Source of the DNA: Laccaria trichodermophora
Lineage: Eukaryota > Basidiomycota > Agaricomycetes > Agaricales > Hydnangiaceae
Reading direction: 5' to 3'
Length of the DNA stretch: 64,000 bases
Assembly: GCA_018417955.1 (NCBI GenBank)
Contig: JACTVC010000029.1
Coordinates: 248,001-312,000, forward strand
Positions 42,602-53,996 of the stretch are shown piece after piece. Each line of letters starts with the position of its first letter. Within the stretch, counting starts at the first letter, position 1. A program made the translations under genes and the position numbers. The notes beneath the pieces are model-generated. The model ran no database searches. It saw only the letters and a list, made by a program, of their open reading frames with translations, and had not been told where the DNA came from.

Positions 42602-44398
42602 CTAATAGTTGAAATTAAAATGCACCGAACCTGACGTCAACACCAGATACTGACCAGCCCAAGGAGAAAAACAATCTTCAACCCGTGCTGTGTATTTGAT
42701 ATTCACAACGGTAGATAGCTTGGTGTTGTCAGATTCGGGGGAAATGGCGACGCCAGCCCAGTGCTGAGAAACTATCATTCCAGCCCCAGTAACCAGCGAA
42801 TCAAAAATTTCCTCGAGATTCTTTGGCTTGCGGCGGTCAAAAGTGACGTCCACGTTTTTCAGCACTCCAACCTTTTCAGAATCACTCCGCTTTTGAACCA
42901 AAGACAACAATTTCGCTTCTGAAAAACTCGCGCAATTGCCCTCATTGCATTGAAATTCTTCAAGCATAGGGCAAAAACAATCGGAATTTTCGCCGGAAGG
43001 AGTGAGGCGATCAATGACTTCGTCATCGAGGGAGGAAGAACTGGACAGATTACTGATACGGAGGTGGATGAGGAGTGGCATCGATTCGAGGAAACCAATA
43101 AGTTCATCCCGAGTCAATGAAGGGATATCTATAAAAAATTCCTTCAGAAAACCACCATTACGCGAAAGGAAGTCTACCCATGATGGCTGACTCGGATGAC
43201 TGGCAGAGAACGTTTCCTGAAATTTAATCTCGAGATGGCGGAGTCTAGGGAGATCTAGATGCTTCAAATGACACTCGTCCCACCTGCCGCTGAGGGTGAG
43301 AAGAAGGTTCTCGAGAAGGGGCAGAGTCAGGGTGTATTCGGTTAGGTGCACTTCATGATCGGGTTGTTGGATGATCTCAAACCTTGTGCATTCCAGATTC
43401 AAGCCACAGCTCACAAGGAGTGGGCATCTCCTCAACACTTTGATAACATCGCTATAACTAAGACCCGTCGAGTTCCCTCTGAATTGGGCTGAGCCGTCGA
43501 GATCCAAATTGAGGTGGGTTAGCTGTGACCAACGCACTGGCAATGAGAGGAGGCTCTCTTTGAAATATGATAAGGAAAGCTTCCGCAATTTCTTAGCTGA
43601 CAGAAGACCCGAGAATTGGGTCCAGCGCCCACCAGGATTTAGAGTGGGCGGATCCCATACATTTGTCAGAGACCCACTGGCGATGACGAGAGATTCCAGC
43701 AGTGGTACATCATCTTCCGCAAGCTGTTGGAGATGGGTAAATGAGTCTTCCGTTGCCCTGAAATCGACTTTTTTCCATCGGCAGCTGGAAGCGAGTATCT
43801 GTGCTATTGCGACCTCAAAAGCATTCATGTTCGAGGTCTCCGATGGGTGATAATACACGTGCGTTGGATTGCAGACGGAGATGGAGATAGGGCTCTCTCG
43901 TGAACGGCTGATCCATTCCCCTGCCACCTCGCAGCGCTTCTCCATCTTGGCAATAAATTTGGGATCTGGCTGAGCAGGAACTTGCCCAAGCTCATTGATC
44001 TGTATTGGTGTCGGTATGTGAAGGCTCGCCCAAAGCCGCGGGGTCGATAGTGCGATGGACCTCCACGCGCTACAGATGCGCCCCAGGAGAAGTGGAGCTT
44101 CCTGAGAGCTCATGACGGCATTGCAACCTTCAGGGAGACAACGAACGAAGATCTCCCCGAGCACGTCGAGCGGGAGTTGGCGAACAGGAGAGATCAGCGC
44201 TCGATGAGCCTCGATCTCATCACTCAGAGCACGACGCTCGTGATGTAGCTCGTCGAGAATCGATTGCACCCTTTCGATCTCAGCGTCGAGGCTAGATAAA
44301 CGTTTAAGGGGTTCGGTTAAAAACTCCTTGATTTGGAGAATTTCCAATTCAGTAGGGGTATAATTGGTGTGGAGATTGGATGCATATGGTGAATTCAT
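42602..44398 (-). CDS. Large F-box protein, tandem copy 2
   Basis: 598 residues, single exon, same layout as copy 1: coiled coil (LKRLSSLDAEIERVQSILDE), F-box-like region (VRQLPLDVLGEIFVRCLPEG; GRICSAWRSIALSTPRLWAS), leucine-rich tail. It lacks the first 22 residues of copy 1. At the position of copy 1's ATG the sequence reads ATAAGT (start lost), and a one-base deletion further on creates the ATG now used (MNSPYASN, where copy 1 has IDSPYASN). The stop lies at 42602. Confidence 0.86.
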   Translation of the reverse strand: MNSPYASNLHTNYTPTELEILQIKEFLTEPLKRLSSLDAEIERVQSILDELHHERRALSDEIEAHRALISPVRQLPLDVLGEIFVRCLPEGCNAVMSSQEAPLLLGRICSAWRSIALSTPRLWASLHIPTPIQINELGQVPAQPDPKFIAKMEKRCEVAGEWISRSRESPISISVCNPTHVYYHPSETSNMNAFEVAIAQILASSCRWKKVDFRATEDSFTHLQQLAEDDVPLLESLVIASGSLTNVWDPPTLNPGGRWTQFSGLLSAKKLRKLSLSYFKESLLSLPVRWSQLTHLNLDLDGSAQFRGNSTGLSYSDVIKVLRRCPLLVSCGLNLECTRFEIIQQPDHEVHLTEYTLTLPLLENLLLTLSGRWDECHLKHLDLPRLRHLEIKFQETFSASHPSQPSWVDFLSRNGGFLKEFFIDIPSLTRDELIGFLESMPLLIHLRISNLSSSSSLDDEVIDRLTPSGENSDCFCPMLEEFQCNEGNCASFSEAKLLSLVQKRSDSEKVGVLKNVDVTFDRRKPKNLEEIFDSLVTGAGMIVSQHWAGVAISPESDNTKLSTVVNIKYTARVEDCFSPWAGQYLVLTSGSVHFNFNY

Positions 44399-44624
44399 TG
44401 GGTGGTCGCTATGCGTGGTGGTTTTGGGCTGATGGTTATGGTAAGATTTGGACTTATTGCAACCGAGTTAAAGGGTACGGGCTTTCTTCTTGAAGTGCTT
44501 TCCGTGGTTTGAAGCTTGGAAGTGACTGTCCAACGATGACGGTGATGGTGGTTGGAAGAAAAAAAGATTATATAAGATATGTAGCAGAACGTGTGGCGTA
44601 TCTATCATCAAAAAATACCGTGAT
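44399..44624. other. Short spacer between F-box copy 2 and the sedolisin
   Basis: The 226 bp must hold the F-box promoter and the sedolisin 3' UTR. No other feature is seen. Confidence 0.5.
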
Positions 44625-47412
44625 CTACGGAAGGCGTTTGAACATCTCGAGAAGCTGTTGGAATCTTGGGGTTCCAAGGCCTGAGACACACGGCAAGGTT
44701 AATGCTCATTCCTAATGATAATCAACGGGCCACGTACCGGTCACTGGATCCCATCCTTTTGTTGCACTGAAACCTTGAGTACCTATAGAGACACTCGTTA
44801 ACAAAAACACGAGACTTTGGTAACGATAGACGTGCCACATCCAGGGTTGTTTCCTGTGGTGATATCGTTAAACGCGGACTTGAACATGTGACCGTAAATC
44901 TAAGAGGCGGGGAAGGGCCGTCATCAAGAGCATCTTGACTTGTGACATATTGCGAAGACTTGCCGTTGGATTGATGAATCCTACAGGCTTTCTGCCCATG
45001 TGGATGCGGGCGTCGTTGATCATTGATATAATCGAAGCAAAAACGGGAGACGACGCTGATGTTCCATAGACGAGGTAGAATTCACCGTTGATCGCTTGAG
45101 TCAGTCAGTGAAGTTGTGAATATGACTTGGAAACGACGGGCCTACCGACAACATAATTGGCACTGCAATTAATGAGAAGGATAAGCATGGGTTGAAGTCA
45201 GCCGGTAGGTGTGGAAAAAAGATACAACCCACCCATTAGCTGCGACATCTGGGAAAGCGCGAGCGCTACCGGAATTGTTGAATTGCGCGCTTGTATATTG
45301 AGAAGTGTGTTTCTTCAAGTAGTGATCGACCTGTTGGTATTGATAATCTGGTATCCTGAGGGAGGTGAATCAGCGCTAGGTCACTGAAGTAGATAGATTA
45401 GATTTACGCAAAGTAGTTGGAGAACCCGCCACCGGAGAAGATGACCTGCTCGCATGCGCTTTCGGGGGCATAAACAGAAGATCCGGGATTGATTTGGGTC
45501 GCTCCGACAGATGTAACGTAAGGGCATCCTCCCTAATTTTACTCATCAGCAGAAAAAATGAGCGGAGGAGGAAAGCGACGTGCGGGAAACGATGGTGTAA
45601 ATACGGTGCCTTTGGGATCCAGTTGACCTATGGATTAACGTCAATGGAAGTGTTGAAGTAGGTTACGCTGCGGATCGCTCACCTGTTGAGTGGTTAACAC
45701 ATTGGTTGCCGTTTCCTGCGACACCATTGTCACCGCTGCTGTAGAAGACCGACGATCCCATTAATCCCAACTGAAGCATTGATGTTGTCAACGAACATCC
45801 CCGTTATTACGGGCTTGGAAAATACCTTGCCGTATTCGTTGCACTGTCTGTGAGCGTATTTGCGGGTAAGATCTACTTCGTTATAGCCGTAAGAGATAGA
45901 GATGACGTGAGGCGGTTTGATGGTCCCGCATGCCTTGGGACCTATTCGTACGAAGTTGGCAAAGGCTTAACAAAGGTTGGTATAGCAGTACGTACCCGTG
46001 TATCCAGGGGGACCATGCGGGTATACGGGATCCTAATGGCGTATTGGTAAAAGGTTTACAATGAGGGGTAAATGAAAGGAGGCCTCACGAAGTTGGGATC
46101 ATCTCCTCCTTTGTAAGTGCAATATGATCCATCGACGGCATCAAGCCAGGTGTTAAACGATGCACCTGATTGTTCGATCAGAGAGGGCAGGGAGGAGGTA
46201 GGAGAAGATACTAACCTACGATCTCATCGCCGGTCTGCAGCAGCGTGACTTTTTGCGGATTTACCAGTCCCATTGCGTATTCGAGGTCAAGATTACTTTC
46301 GCCATTGTAATCGAAGCCGGTCATGTTGAACTGCAGCATTCCTACAAAAATAGTTGGACCACGAATTCCAATCGAGATTTTTGAAAACAAAAAGGACTCA
46401 CCGCCGTCTATCGATTCCAGTTTAGGTCGAGAACCAACCAGGCTGGGTACAAAATTTCTGTATTTTCCGGTTTAGAATATGAGGCGAAAACGAAGGAGAA
46501 TTACTCAACTTGAAAAACAAATCCAGGTCACTTGGGATGTAGGACTGGGGAGTGAACTCCACTGTTGTCGAGAACGTCGGAATAAGCGGAATGTCGAGAT
46601 CAAAGGTGTACTTACCTATGCCAAAAGAGTTCTTTCTTGTCGCACGGGGTTTGTATTTGATGCCGTAGAGAACACGTAGACAGTCGAGGGTGATATATTG
46701 GTCACAATTTTGTAAATCCGACGTTTCAAGGGTGATGGCTTGGTCTGATCTGAAAGGGCCGTTTTTCACGTCAGGGGAGCCGACTCCACCATATCGCTTG
46801 CGATGGGCCATTGTAGTTGGGCGGCTAGAAAAGTGTACGGTGGGGATGATAAGGTCGACGTGGGACTGGACGTGAGCTGGAACAGAGTAATCAGAGCAAC
46901 CTGTAGGCCAAATGGTTCAAGGTCAAGACGAAAGAGAGCGGGGCAAAACACGTACTGATCTGCTCTTGTCCGGAAGGATGGGTAAACACGTAGTACTCGG
47001 TCTTCAGCAGCTCTTCAGCCTCCACTGCGGTCGCGTTAACCTGAATCCATCCTTGGTCGAGGGACAAATGAAGACGGTCGCGAGCGATGCCGGATTCCAC
47101 CAACCACTTACTAACCTCATCGATAGTCTCGGTACTCGGAGCGAATGTCTTCACGAGGTCAGTCGCCGTCCAGTGATTGCCGTAGTCAGGCGAGTCGGGC
47201 TGAGAAACAGCCATGAGCATGTCTTCTAGGCGGTGCAAATTGTTTTGCGTGAGCCCGATCCGCATCGGCACCATGAAGTCGCGCTCCAACCGGCGAGACG
47301 AGACCCAGTCCATTGGATCCGCGGTTCTACGTTCGTGAACGACGTGAGTGAATGGCTGTGGCGCGGAGAGAGCGGAGCCGAGAAGGCCGATGAGGATGAG
47401 AGAAGAGAGCAT
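44625..47412 (-). CDS. Tripeptidyl-peptidase, sedolisin family (S53)
   Basis: Seventeen exons join to 627 residues: 47412-46956, 46900-46616, 46561-46510, 46442-46402, 46341-46216, 46165-46089, 46032-45996, 45941-45826, 45770-45683, 45627-45580, 45528-45408, 45355-45233, 45162-45146 (17 bp), 45094-44964, 44899-44836, 44782-44738, 44680-44625. Order: signal peptide ([17 protein letters not shown]), pro-kumamolisin propeptide (residues ~20-200), then the S53 catalytic domain. Catalytic residues visible: Glu293 and Asp297 ([11 protein letters not shown]), oxyanion Asp411 (YSSGDNG) and nucleophile Ser542 ([13 protein letters not shown]). Ca2+-site Asp residues appear in FNDITTG and GWDPVTGLG. The enzyme is secreted as a zymogen and removes tripeptides at acid pH. 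Introns 14 and probably 15 are GC-AG. The gene looks intact. Exon 15 could instead end 3 bp earlier in sequence (44839). Confidence 0.95.
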
Positions 47413-47495
47413 TGAGGGCGAAGGGGAGGAAAAGGAGGAAAGGACAGGCAACTGGGCGAAGGACCAGTGAGGGAATGGATGTGGGTAATGGCGAG

Positions 47496-47503
47496 TTTAT
47501 ATA
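47496..47503 (-). promoter_or_regulatory. TATA box of the sedolisin gene
   Basis: Read on the minus strand, 'gtatataaac' lies about 85 bp before the ATG at 47412. Confidence 0.5.
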
Positions 47504-47639
47504 CACCTCCAGGGTGGCTGGCATAGATGAAGGGGGGTACCATCCGAGACAGAAGCAGTAGCAGGCTGGTCTGGGAGGCTGACAGGTTTCGACATTCCAG
47601 TTCTGGAACCCTTCCCCAATTCTTCGAGTTAATCCCAAT

Positions 47640-47930
47640 CTAGTCGTCAGAGGAACAATTGGAGGGTGTGGGGGTGGTTTCAATGATCGGCATAGATAGG
47701 TTTTCAAAACAGGTAATGATTGAGAAGACCTCGAACCGCAAGGTCGCCCTCTCCGTGCCAGTAAATTCACAAGCTCCATTTGACTCTAAGGACAGTTTCC
47801 CTTTATATGAGTCGCTCTTGATCCTGTCCTCAAAGATTCTCATCCCAAGATCCTTGCGCGCAAGGTTAGGAGGGAAATGAAATCGCCCCGTGTCAAAATC
47901 TCCCTTTTCTCCTTCTTGGTGTAAGCAGCA
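47640..47930 (-). pseudogene. Truncated NOPCHAP1-like copy
   Basis: Minus-strand sequence matches the last part of the intact gene at 53204-53960: DLGMRIFEDRIKSDSY for NLGLGVFEKKTKRDSY, and SIITCFENLSMPI for EIITCFVPSRPI. A decayed copy of the intron before this exon (ending 'gcgcgcaag') is visible at 47854 and above. The N-terminal exons are missing and key residues of the LGLGVFE motif have changed. It is a leftover of the segment duplication that produced the F-box pair next door. Confidence 0.65.
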
Positions 47931-48431
47931 TTCATTCCTAGGATCCTGGTTTCTGCGTCGTTGGTTGTTGAGATGACATTCGTAACTTCGTACCGACTGC
48001 GCAAATTGGATAAATTTGAACTTGGGAGATCGGTGTGCGCTGTAACAACGCGGGAGGCTTTTTAGCGGTCTCAAAGCCGCACAGAAAGTGGAGAAACACG
48101 CACACATCCGGGGGTATCGAGACTTTATACAGTGCCTCTCGTTGAAAACAAATCGGTGAATTCCTAGAAAAGTGGGCCCGAAGCCAACCTGGAGAAAAAC
48201 AAACTAAAGCCAATGATACACAACACCAAACAATGATCTTGTACCCATCTCTTTTCAGGAGCGACTTCCACTGACTGCCAACGACACTGGACCACGATTG
48301 CAAAGCCTCACAGGCCTCACCATTCGCTCAACGACACCTCTCTTTCTGCTTCCCGCTTACAAGCCGAGTAGGGACCAGTAGGCACGAACTGTGCAACAAG
48401 CAAAACTCGTCAACTTCAAAACCCTTCCGTG

Positions 48432-49911
48432 ATGGTACAAGCGCTTACCAAGGTACCCCGTGCGCTCGGAATACCTGAAATAATCAAAGAGATACTTTCA
48501 TACCATGCGCCTCAGACGATCAGCGGTGCAAGCGCACAACGCGGAGACACAGAGACAATTTTAGCTTGTGCCCTTTGTTGCAAGGCTTTCTCCGAAATCG
48601 CTCTCGATACCCTTTGGTATGAAATGGTCGACCTCGTTCCCTTGATCTCCATCCTTCCTGGTATCAAGCTCTTGGATAACAATCTGGTGAGTGCAGGCGT
48701 CAATGCGTGATGACAATTTAATAGGTTCAGAACAGTTTATAAGTGGTGAACTACCCGACGATACTTGCTCTCGATTTTGGAGTTACGGTTGTCGAATAAG
48801 GCGCCTCCTCATACCGTTGCGAAAGTCGACAGAACTGGCCATCCATATCTCCGTCTACTCGCGTTTATCATTGAGGTTTCCTGGCCGTGCAATTCTTCCC
48901 TCCTTAGAGAGCCTGAATTACACTCTGACGGACAAGGAAGATACGGCGAAATATGCCTTAGAGTTTCCCATCCTGTTATCTGCGTCCGTCCGACAGCTGC
49001 GCATTTATAATCGCGCCAGTGAAAAGATGTGCGAGGCCATCTTGTCCTTCCTTATCGATAAGGCATCCCAGTTCCGGCATCTCACAATAAACGGACCACC
49101 TTCACATTATTTCGTCAACCACTCCCTACGGCTTACTTCACTGCGGACCTTGGCTTTGTTTAAATGTCAGGAAACGTTTCCTGTTCTCGCCCAGTTTTTC
49201 AAGGAGTTGCCAGATCTCCAGAACCTGACCGTCTGGATCACTCTGGAATGGGTTCCGTCTTTATATGATACAATCACTCCAACCAATCTACTTCCCAATC
49301 TTCGGTTCTTATCCGTGCAGGGCCCAGAAGAGTCATGCCTCCTACTTCTGCAGCAGATTTCAGGGGAAAAACTGGTTCGCCAACGGCTTAACTTTGATGA
49401 GGTTAGGATGAAACGCGGACGCGCATGTTTGACCAAACTATCTCGATTCCCTTCCCTGCGTAAAATCGTCCTGCGGTATAGCTCTGTTGATGCTACGTCA
49501 GTGGAGGCATTGAGCATTCTTGACCCCCTCCTTGATCTTTCACATATTCAAGATTTGGCCCTCAAGACATTGCCCTCCTGGGTTAAGATCACCAACGATA
49601 CAATTCGCGGCATCGCCTCAGGCTTGAAGAATCTACAAACGTTACGTATATCATATAAGCATCATCCGAAGGCCTTCAAGACAACCTCTCATGCGCTCGA
49701 ATCAATTGCATTATTCAGTCTTAACCTTCGAGAGCTGACTCTCCCGATTGATTTGGCGGATCTCACTAAATGGAGCATCCCAAGGTCTTCCTGTGCGCCA
49801 AGCCTCGTCTCTCTGGACCTTTTAACGTCCTCCGGTGATCAAGTTCTGATCAGGCAATTCGTTGCAGCACTCTTCCCAAACGTGGAAAGACTCAGTATCG
49901 AATGCACCTGA
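48432..49911 (+). CDS. F-box/leucine-rich protein, 476 aa, copy 1
   Basis: Exon 1 48432-48686 (85 codons), intron 48687-48735 (49 bp, GTGAGT...AACAG), exon 2 48736-49911. An F-box-like N-terminus (LGIPEIIKEILSYHAPQTIS; ILACALCCKAFSEIALDTLW) is followed by irregular leucine-rich repeats (LTLPIDLADLTKWSIPRSSC, SLVSLDLLTSSGD). The acceptor is the second CAG; using the first would put a stop straight after the junction, and the same holds in copy 2. It is presumably an SCF adaptor with an unknown substrate. About 88% identical to the gene at 51379, with both reading frames intact. Confidence 0.86.
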
Positions 49912-51378
49912 TTACGATTGCGCACGGGTACCAGATAATTTTCCGAACCATTGAAATTGATACCTCTCATTTTACATCCAATTCGAGGAAGGCTCCCCCA
50001 GGCTCAGCGAAACATACTTGTAGTTGATTGATAGTTACTTTTTCTTCAACCACTGTAATATCCCCGGTCCTCCAGAAGCAAATGTTATGTGACGTTTTAG
50101 GCTTATACGACTGGGCTAGTAGCCAGATGACCAACAATCTCCCGACAACTTCCCCAATCACACTTGGCCTAGGCAAAATCTTCACGTTTTGGAAGGAATA
50201 TGAACGACATTTGCGTTATAACCTGTAAGATGACGGAAAAGTGAAAGACTGAACAAGAAAAAGACCCTCTTTCGAGAGAAATAGTAAGTGATAATTACAG
50301 GGAGATGAGGATTAGACAAGAGCGTTTAACCCTCACGAGAAGCAGCGATGTCTCTTCGCCTGGGGAGGTGTACGCTGGTGTACGACTTGCGATCTCAGTT
50401 GCTCGGTGCAACACAGTCAGATGAATGGCGCGATTTGAAAACGACGCCCCTTACGCTGCCATGCTTAAAAAGTAAGGTCAGTGATTCCGCCGGTTTCCTA
50501 TTCGTATCGATCGACTAGAAAAGATGTATGAACGTCATTTGAAATTTCCACCCTTTCATGCTTATCTGCTGGACATTGATGGGCGGACCGATGATAACCG
50601 GTGCCATTTCGATCAATTCGGCAGGCCCTGTTACGCGTTACACACCTGCCGAAAATTTGGTTTTGGCACTCTGGCCAAGTCACCGTTACATTGCACAAAA
50701 AATTCGGCAGGTAACCGCCGGAGGCCCGAGATTTTGGGGTATACGGCGTGGGACCCACCAAAGTATTCGGCGCCTGCCCAAAGCGACCGTTACCTCCGTT
50801 ACATTTCGGCAATTTGAGAGGCCCCGTTACGCGTTACTGCCGAATTGATCAAAATGGCATAGTATGAGTATCGCCAATTGGCGTGTTATGATTCGCTTGA
50901 CCAGGCAGAATCTCATATTGAAAATGGATGAACCAAGGATGAACATGGCACCGCATTTCATATATCGTGAACCAAGGTACGACTTCACATATATCGAAGT
51001 CTGTCTACGAGAGACCAGCACCGCATGCACTTCCAAATATATTGTGGATAGTACACTGTAACAACGCGGTAGGCTATTTCGCGGTCTCAGAGCCACACAG
51101 AAAGTGGAGAAACACACACACATCCAGTGTTATCGAGACTTTATACATTGACTCTCGTTGAAAAACCAAATCGGTGAATTTCTAGGCAAGTGAACATGAC
51201 GGCGGAGAAGGAAAATGAACAACTAACTTGAAGCCAATGACACACAACACCAAACAATAATTTTCTTCACACGCAGACAACGCTCAGCTTCTTACAATCC
51301 TCTACACGAGTTGAGTAGGGACGAACTGTAGGACAACTTGAAGCAAAACTCGTCAACTTGACCCCTCAGGCCTCAGTG
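49912..51378. other. Spacer of the duplicated F-box unit
   Basis: No gene is seen. 50560-50850 has repeated short motifs ('ggtaaccgccgg', 'gtaacgc/gcgttac', 'aattcggcag') in both orientations, suggesting an inserted fold-back element that accounts for the extra length of unit 1. Confidence 0.4.
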
Positions 51379-52858
51379 ATGGTACAAGCGCTTACCCCGG
51401 TACCCCGTATGATCGGAACACCAGAAATTCTCAAAGAGATATTTTCATACCATACGCCTCAGACGATCAATGGTTCAAACGCACAACGCGGAGACACGGA
51501 GACAATTTTAGCTTGTGCCCTTTGCTGCAAGGCTTTCTCCCAAATTGCTCTCGATATCCTTTGGTATCAAATGGTCGACCTCGCTCCCCTGATCTCCATC
51601 CTTCCCGGTATCAAGCGCTTGGATAACAATCTGGTTAGTGCAGGCGTCAATCTGTGATGAAAATTTGACAGCCTCAGAACAGTTCATAAGTGGAGAACTA
51701 CACGACGACACTTGCTCCCGATTCTGGAGTTACAGTTGTCGAATAAGGCGCCTCCTCATACAGTCGCCGAAGTCGACAGAACAGGCCATCCATAATTCCG
51801 TCTACTCGCGTTTATCGCTGAGGTTCCCTGGCCGTGCAATTCTTCCCTCCTTAGAGAGCCTGAATTACACTCTGACGGGCAAGGAAAATACGGCGAAATA
51901 TGCCGTAGAGTTTCCCATCCTATTATCTGCGTCCGTCCGACGGGTGCGCATTTATAATCGCGCCAGTGAAAAGATGTGCGAGGCCCTCTTGTCCTTCCTT
52001 ATCGACAAGGCATCCCAGTTCCGGCATCTCACAATAAACGGACCACCTCCACATTATTTCGTCAACCACTCATTACGGCTTACTTCACTACGGACCTTGA
52101 TTTTGTCAAAATGTCAGGACACGTTTCCAGATCTCGCCCATTTTTTCAAGCAGTTGCCAGATCTCCGGGAGCTGACCATCTGGGTCACTCTGGAATGGGT
52201 TCCGTCTTTGGATGATACAAGCATTCCAACCAATCTACTTCCCAATCTTCGGTTTTTATCTGTCCAGGGCCCAGAAGAGTCATGCCTCCTACTTCTCCAG
52301 CAGATTTCAGTGAAAAAGCTGGCCCGCCAACGAATCATCTTTGATGAGATTAGGAGGAAACGCGGACGTGCATGTCTAACCCAACTATCCCGATTCCCTT
52401 CCCTGCGTGAAATTGTCCTGCGGTATAGCTCTGCTGAGGTTAGATCAGTGGAGGCATTGAGCATTCTTGACCCCCTCCTTGATTTTTCACATATCCAAAT
52501 CTTAGGCCTCAAATTATTGCCCTACTGGATTAGAATCACCAACGATACAATCCGCGGCATTGCCTCAGGCTTAAAGAATCTACAAACGTTACATATATCA
52601 TATAGGCATCATCAGGGGGGCTTCGAAACTACCTCTCATGCGCTCGAATTAATCGGATTATTCAGTCTAAACCTTCGGGAGCTGACTCTCCCGATTAATT
52701 TGGCGGATCTCACTATATGGAGCATCCCAAGGTCTTCCTGTGCGCCAAGCCTCGTCTCTCTGGACCTTTTAACGTCCTCCGGTGATCAAGTTCTGATCAG
52801 GCAATTCGTTGCAGCACTCTTCCCAAACGTGGAAAGACTCAGTATCGAATGCACCTGA
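51379..52858 (+). CDS. F-box/leucine-rich protein, 476 aa, copy 2
   Basis: Exon 1 51379-51633, intron 51634-51682 (49 bp, donor GTTAGT), exon 2 51683-52858; exon and intron lengths equal those of copy 1. F-box-like N-terminus (IGTPEILKEIFSYHTPQTIN; CKAFSQIALDILW) and leucine-rich remainder. The last ~60 codons are almost identical to copy 1, while the middle is more diverged, which hints at gene conversion at the 3' end. Confidence 0.86.
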
Positions 52859-53203
52859 TTACGATTGCGGACAGACGAGGCGCACGGGTAGCAGAAAGCT
52901 CACCCCGGGCCAACTCAGCGAAGCATACTCGTAGCATTGACATTTACTTTTGCTTGATAACTAGAAAGATGTATGTTATTTCCACTCCGTGATACTTATC
53001 TGCTGTACATTGATGCAGGGACCTGAATTACACCGAAGGTTTTAAGTATCGCCAAATGGGGTGTTATAATTTGCTTGACCAGGCAGAGTCTCATATTGAA
53101 AAGGGATGAGCATGGCACCGCATGCACTTCATATATATTGTGGATAGTTTGAACAAAGCACAATGCGCTAGAAACTGATGGAATGAGGAAAGCAAAGCAG
53201 GAG

Positions 53204-53960
53204 TTACGACTCATCCTTCAAAACAACTATTTCGGGGCGTGAGGTAGTCTTCAATGAGCGGCGAGGGAGTGGTTTGATAGGTCTTGATGGAACGAAACAG
53301 GTGATGATCTCGGAGGATGCATCTGAGCTAGTGTTGTAGTCGCCTTCCACTGGGTCGTCTTCATCCATCCCAGAGGACTCCGATGAGTCACTTGAGGAGT
53401 CCGACGACATTTCCTCGTCGTATGAATCTCTTTTGGTCTTCTTCTCGAAGACCCCCAAACCAAGATTCTTGTGGGAGGTGAGAAGGTGATACGTTTGGAG
53501 GTGAAAGCGTACCATCTCGATGTATCCCTCTGTTCCTTCCTCAATGTGTTCAATATCTACGCTACTCGGATCTTCCTGCGCGCGTTGCGATAGGGCATTG
53601 TTAGAATCTGCGATTTGAGGAAGGAATGCCTGGACACGCGACAGCACTATATTCATGTAACCTTCTTCTGAGAGACACACCAGAAACATCCTGGCGGATC
53701 ACGCACGTTCAGAAGGAGGGGGAGCCTCGTATGTCTTCCTATCGCCAAAATCAAACCGGGGAAGGCCCGCATCTCGTGTTGAGCTGGTCGTTGCTGACGA
53801 TGAGTTCAGGTTCTCCAGAATTAGGCCTGATATTTGAAGTAACTCTTCTTTTCATGCCGGAAGAATCTCAAAACTCACGAATTCTCTCCTGCTTGTCGTC
53901 CTCATCCTCTATCTCTAGCCGTTCGCGAGGTTTAGGGGGGACATCGTCGCCGATGTCCAT
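53204..53960 (-). CDS. NOPCHAP1-like (DUF4598) snoRNP assembly factor
   Basis: Exons 53960-53879, 53826-53707, 53646-53513 and 53467-53204 give 199 residues starting MDIGDDVPPKPRERLEIEDE. The diagnostic block is in exons 3-4: LLSRVQAFLPQIADSNNALS, VDIEHIEEG, then YIEMNLGLGVFEKK across a 45 bp intron. This matches the family of human NOPCHAP1 (formerly C12orf45), which links the NOP58 box C/D snoRNP protein to the R2TP/RUVBL chaperone machinery in the nucleus. The C-terminal half is a low-complexity acidic/serine tail (SSDSSSDSSESSGMDEDD). All four exons keep frame and the gene appears functional. A truncated relative lies at 47640. Confidence 0.85.
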
Positions 53961-53996
53961 GATGGTGCAGAGAAACAAAGAAGCCGATCAGACACA

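Larger units (their letters stand above)
48041..53150. repeat. ~3 kb tandem segmental duplication
   Basis: Unit 1 runs 48041-51056 and unit 2 51057 to about 53150. Both start with 'tgtaacaacgcgg', share the upstream stretch ('cacagaaagtggagaaacac'), an F-box gene with identical exon lengths, and a downstream part ending 'catgcac...attgtggata'. Unit 1 has an extra ~0.9 kb in its 3' part (about 49930-50850) that unit 2 lacks or has lost. Confidence 0.8.
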
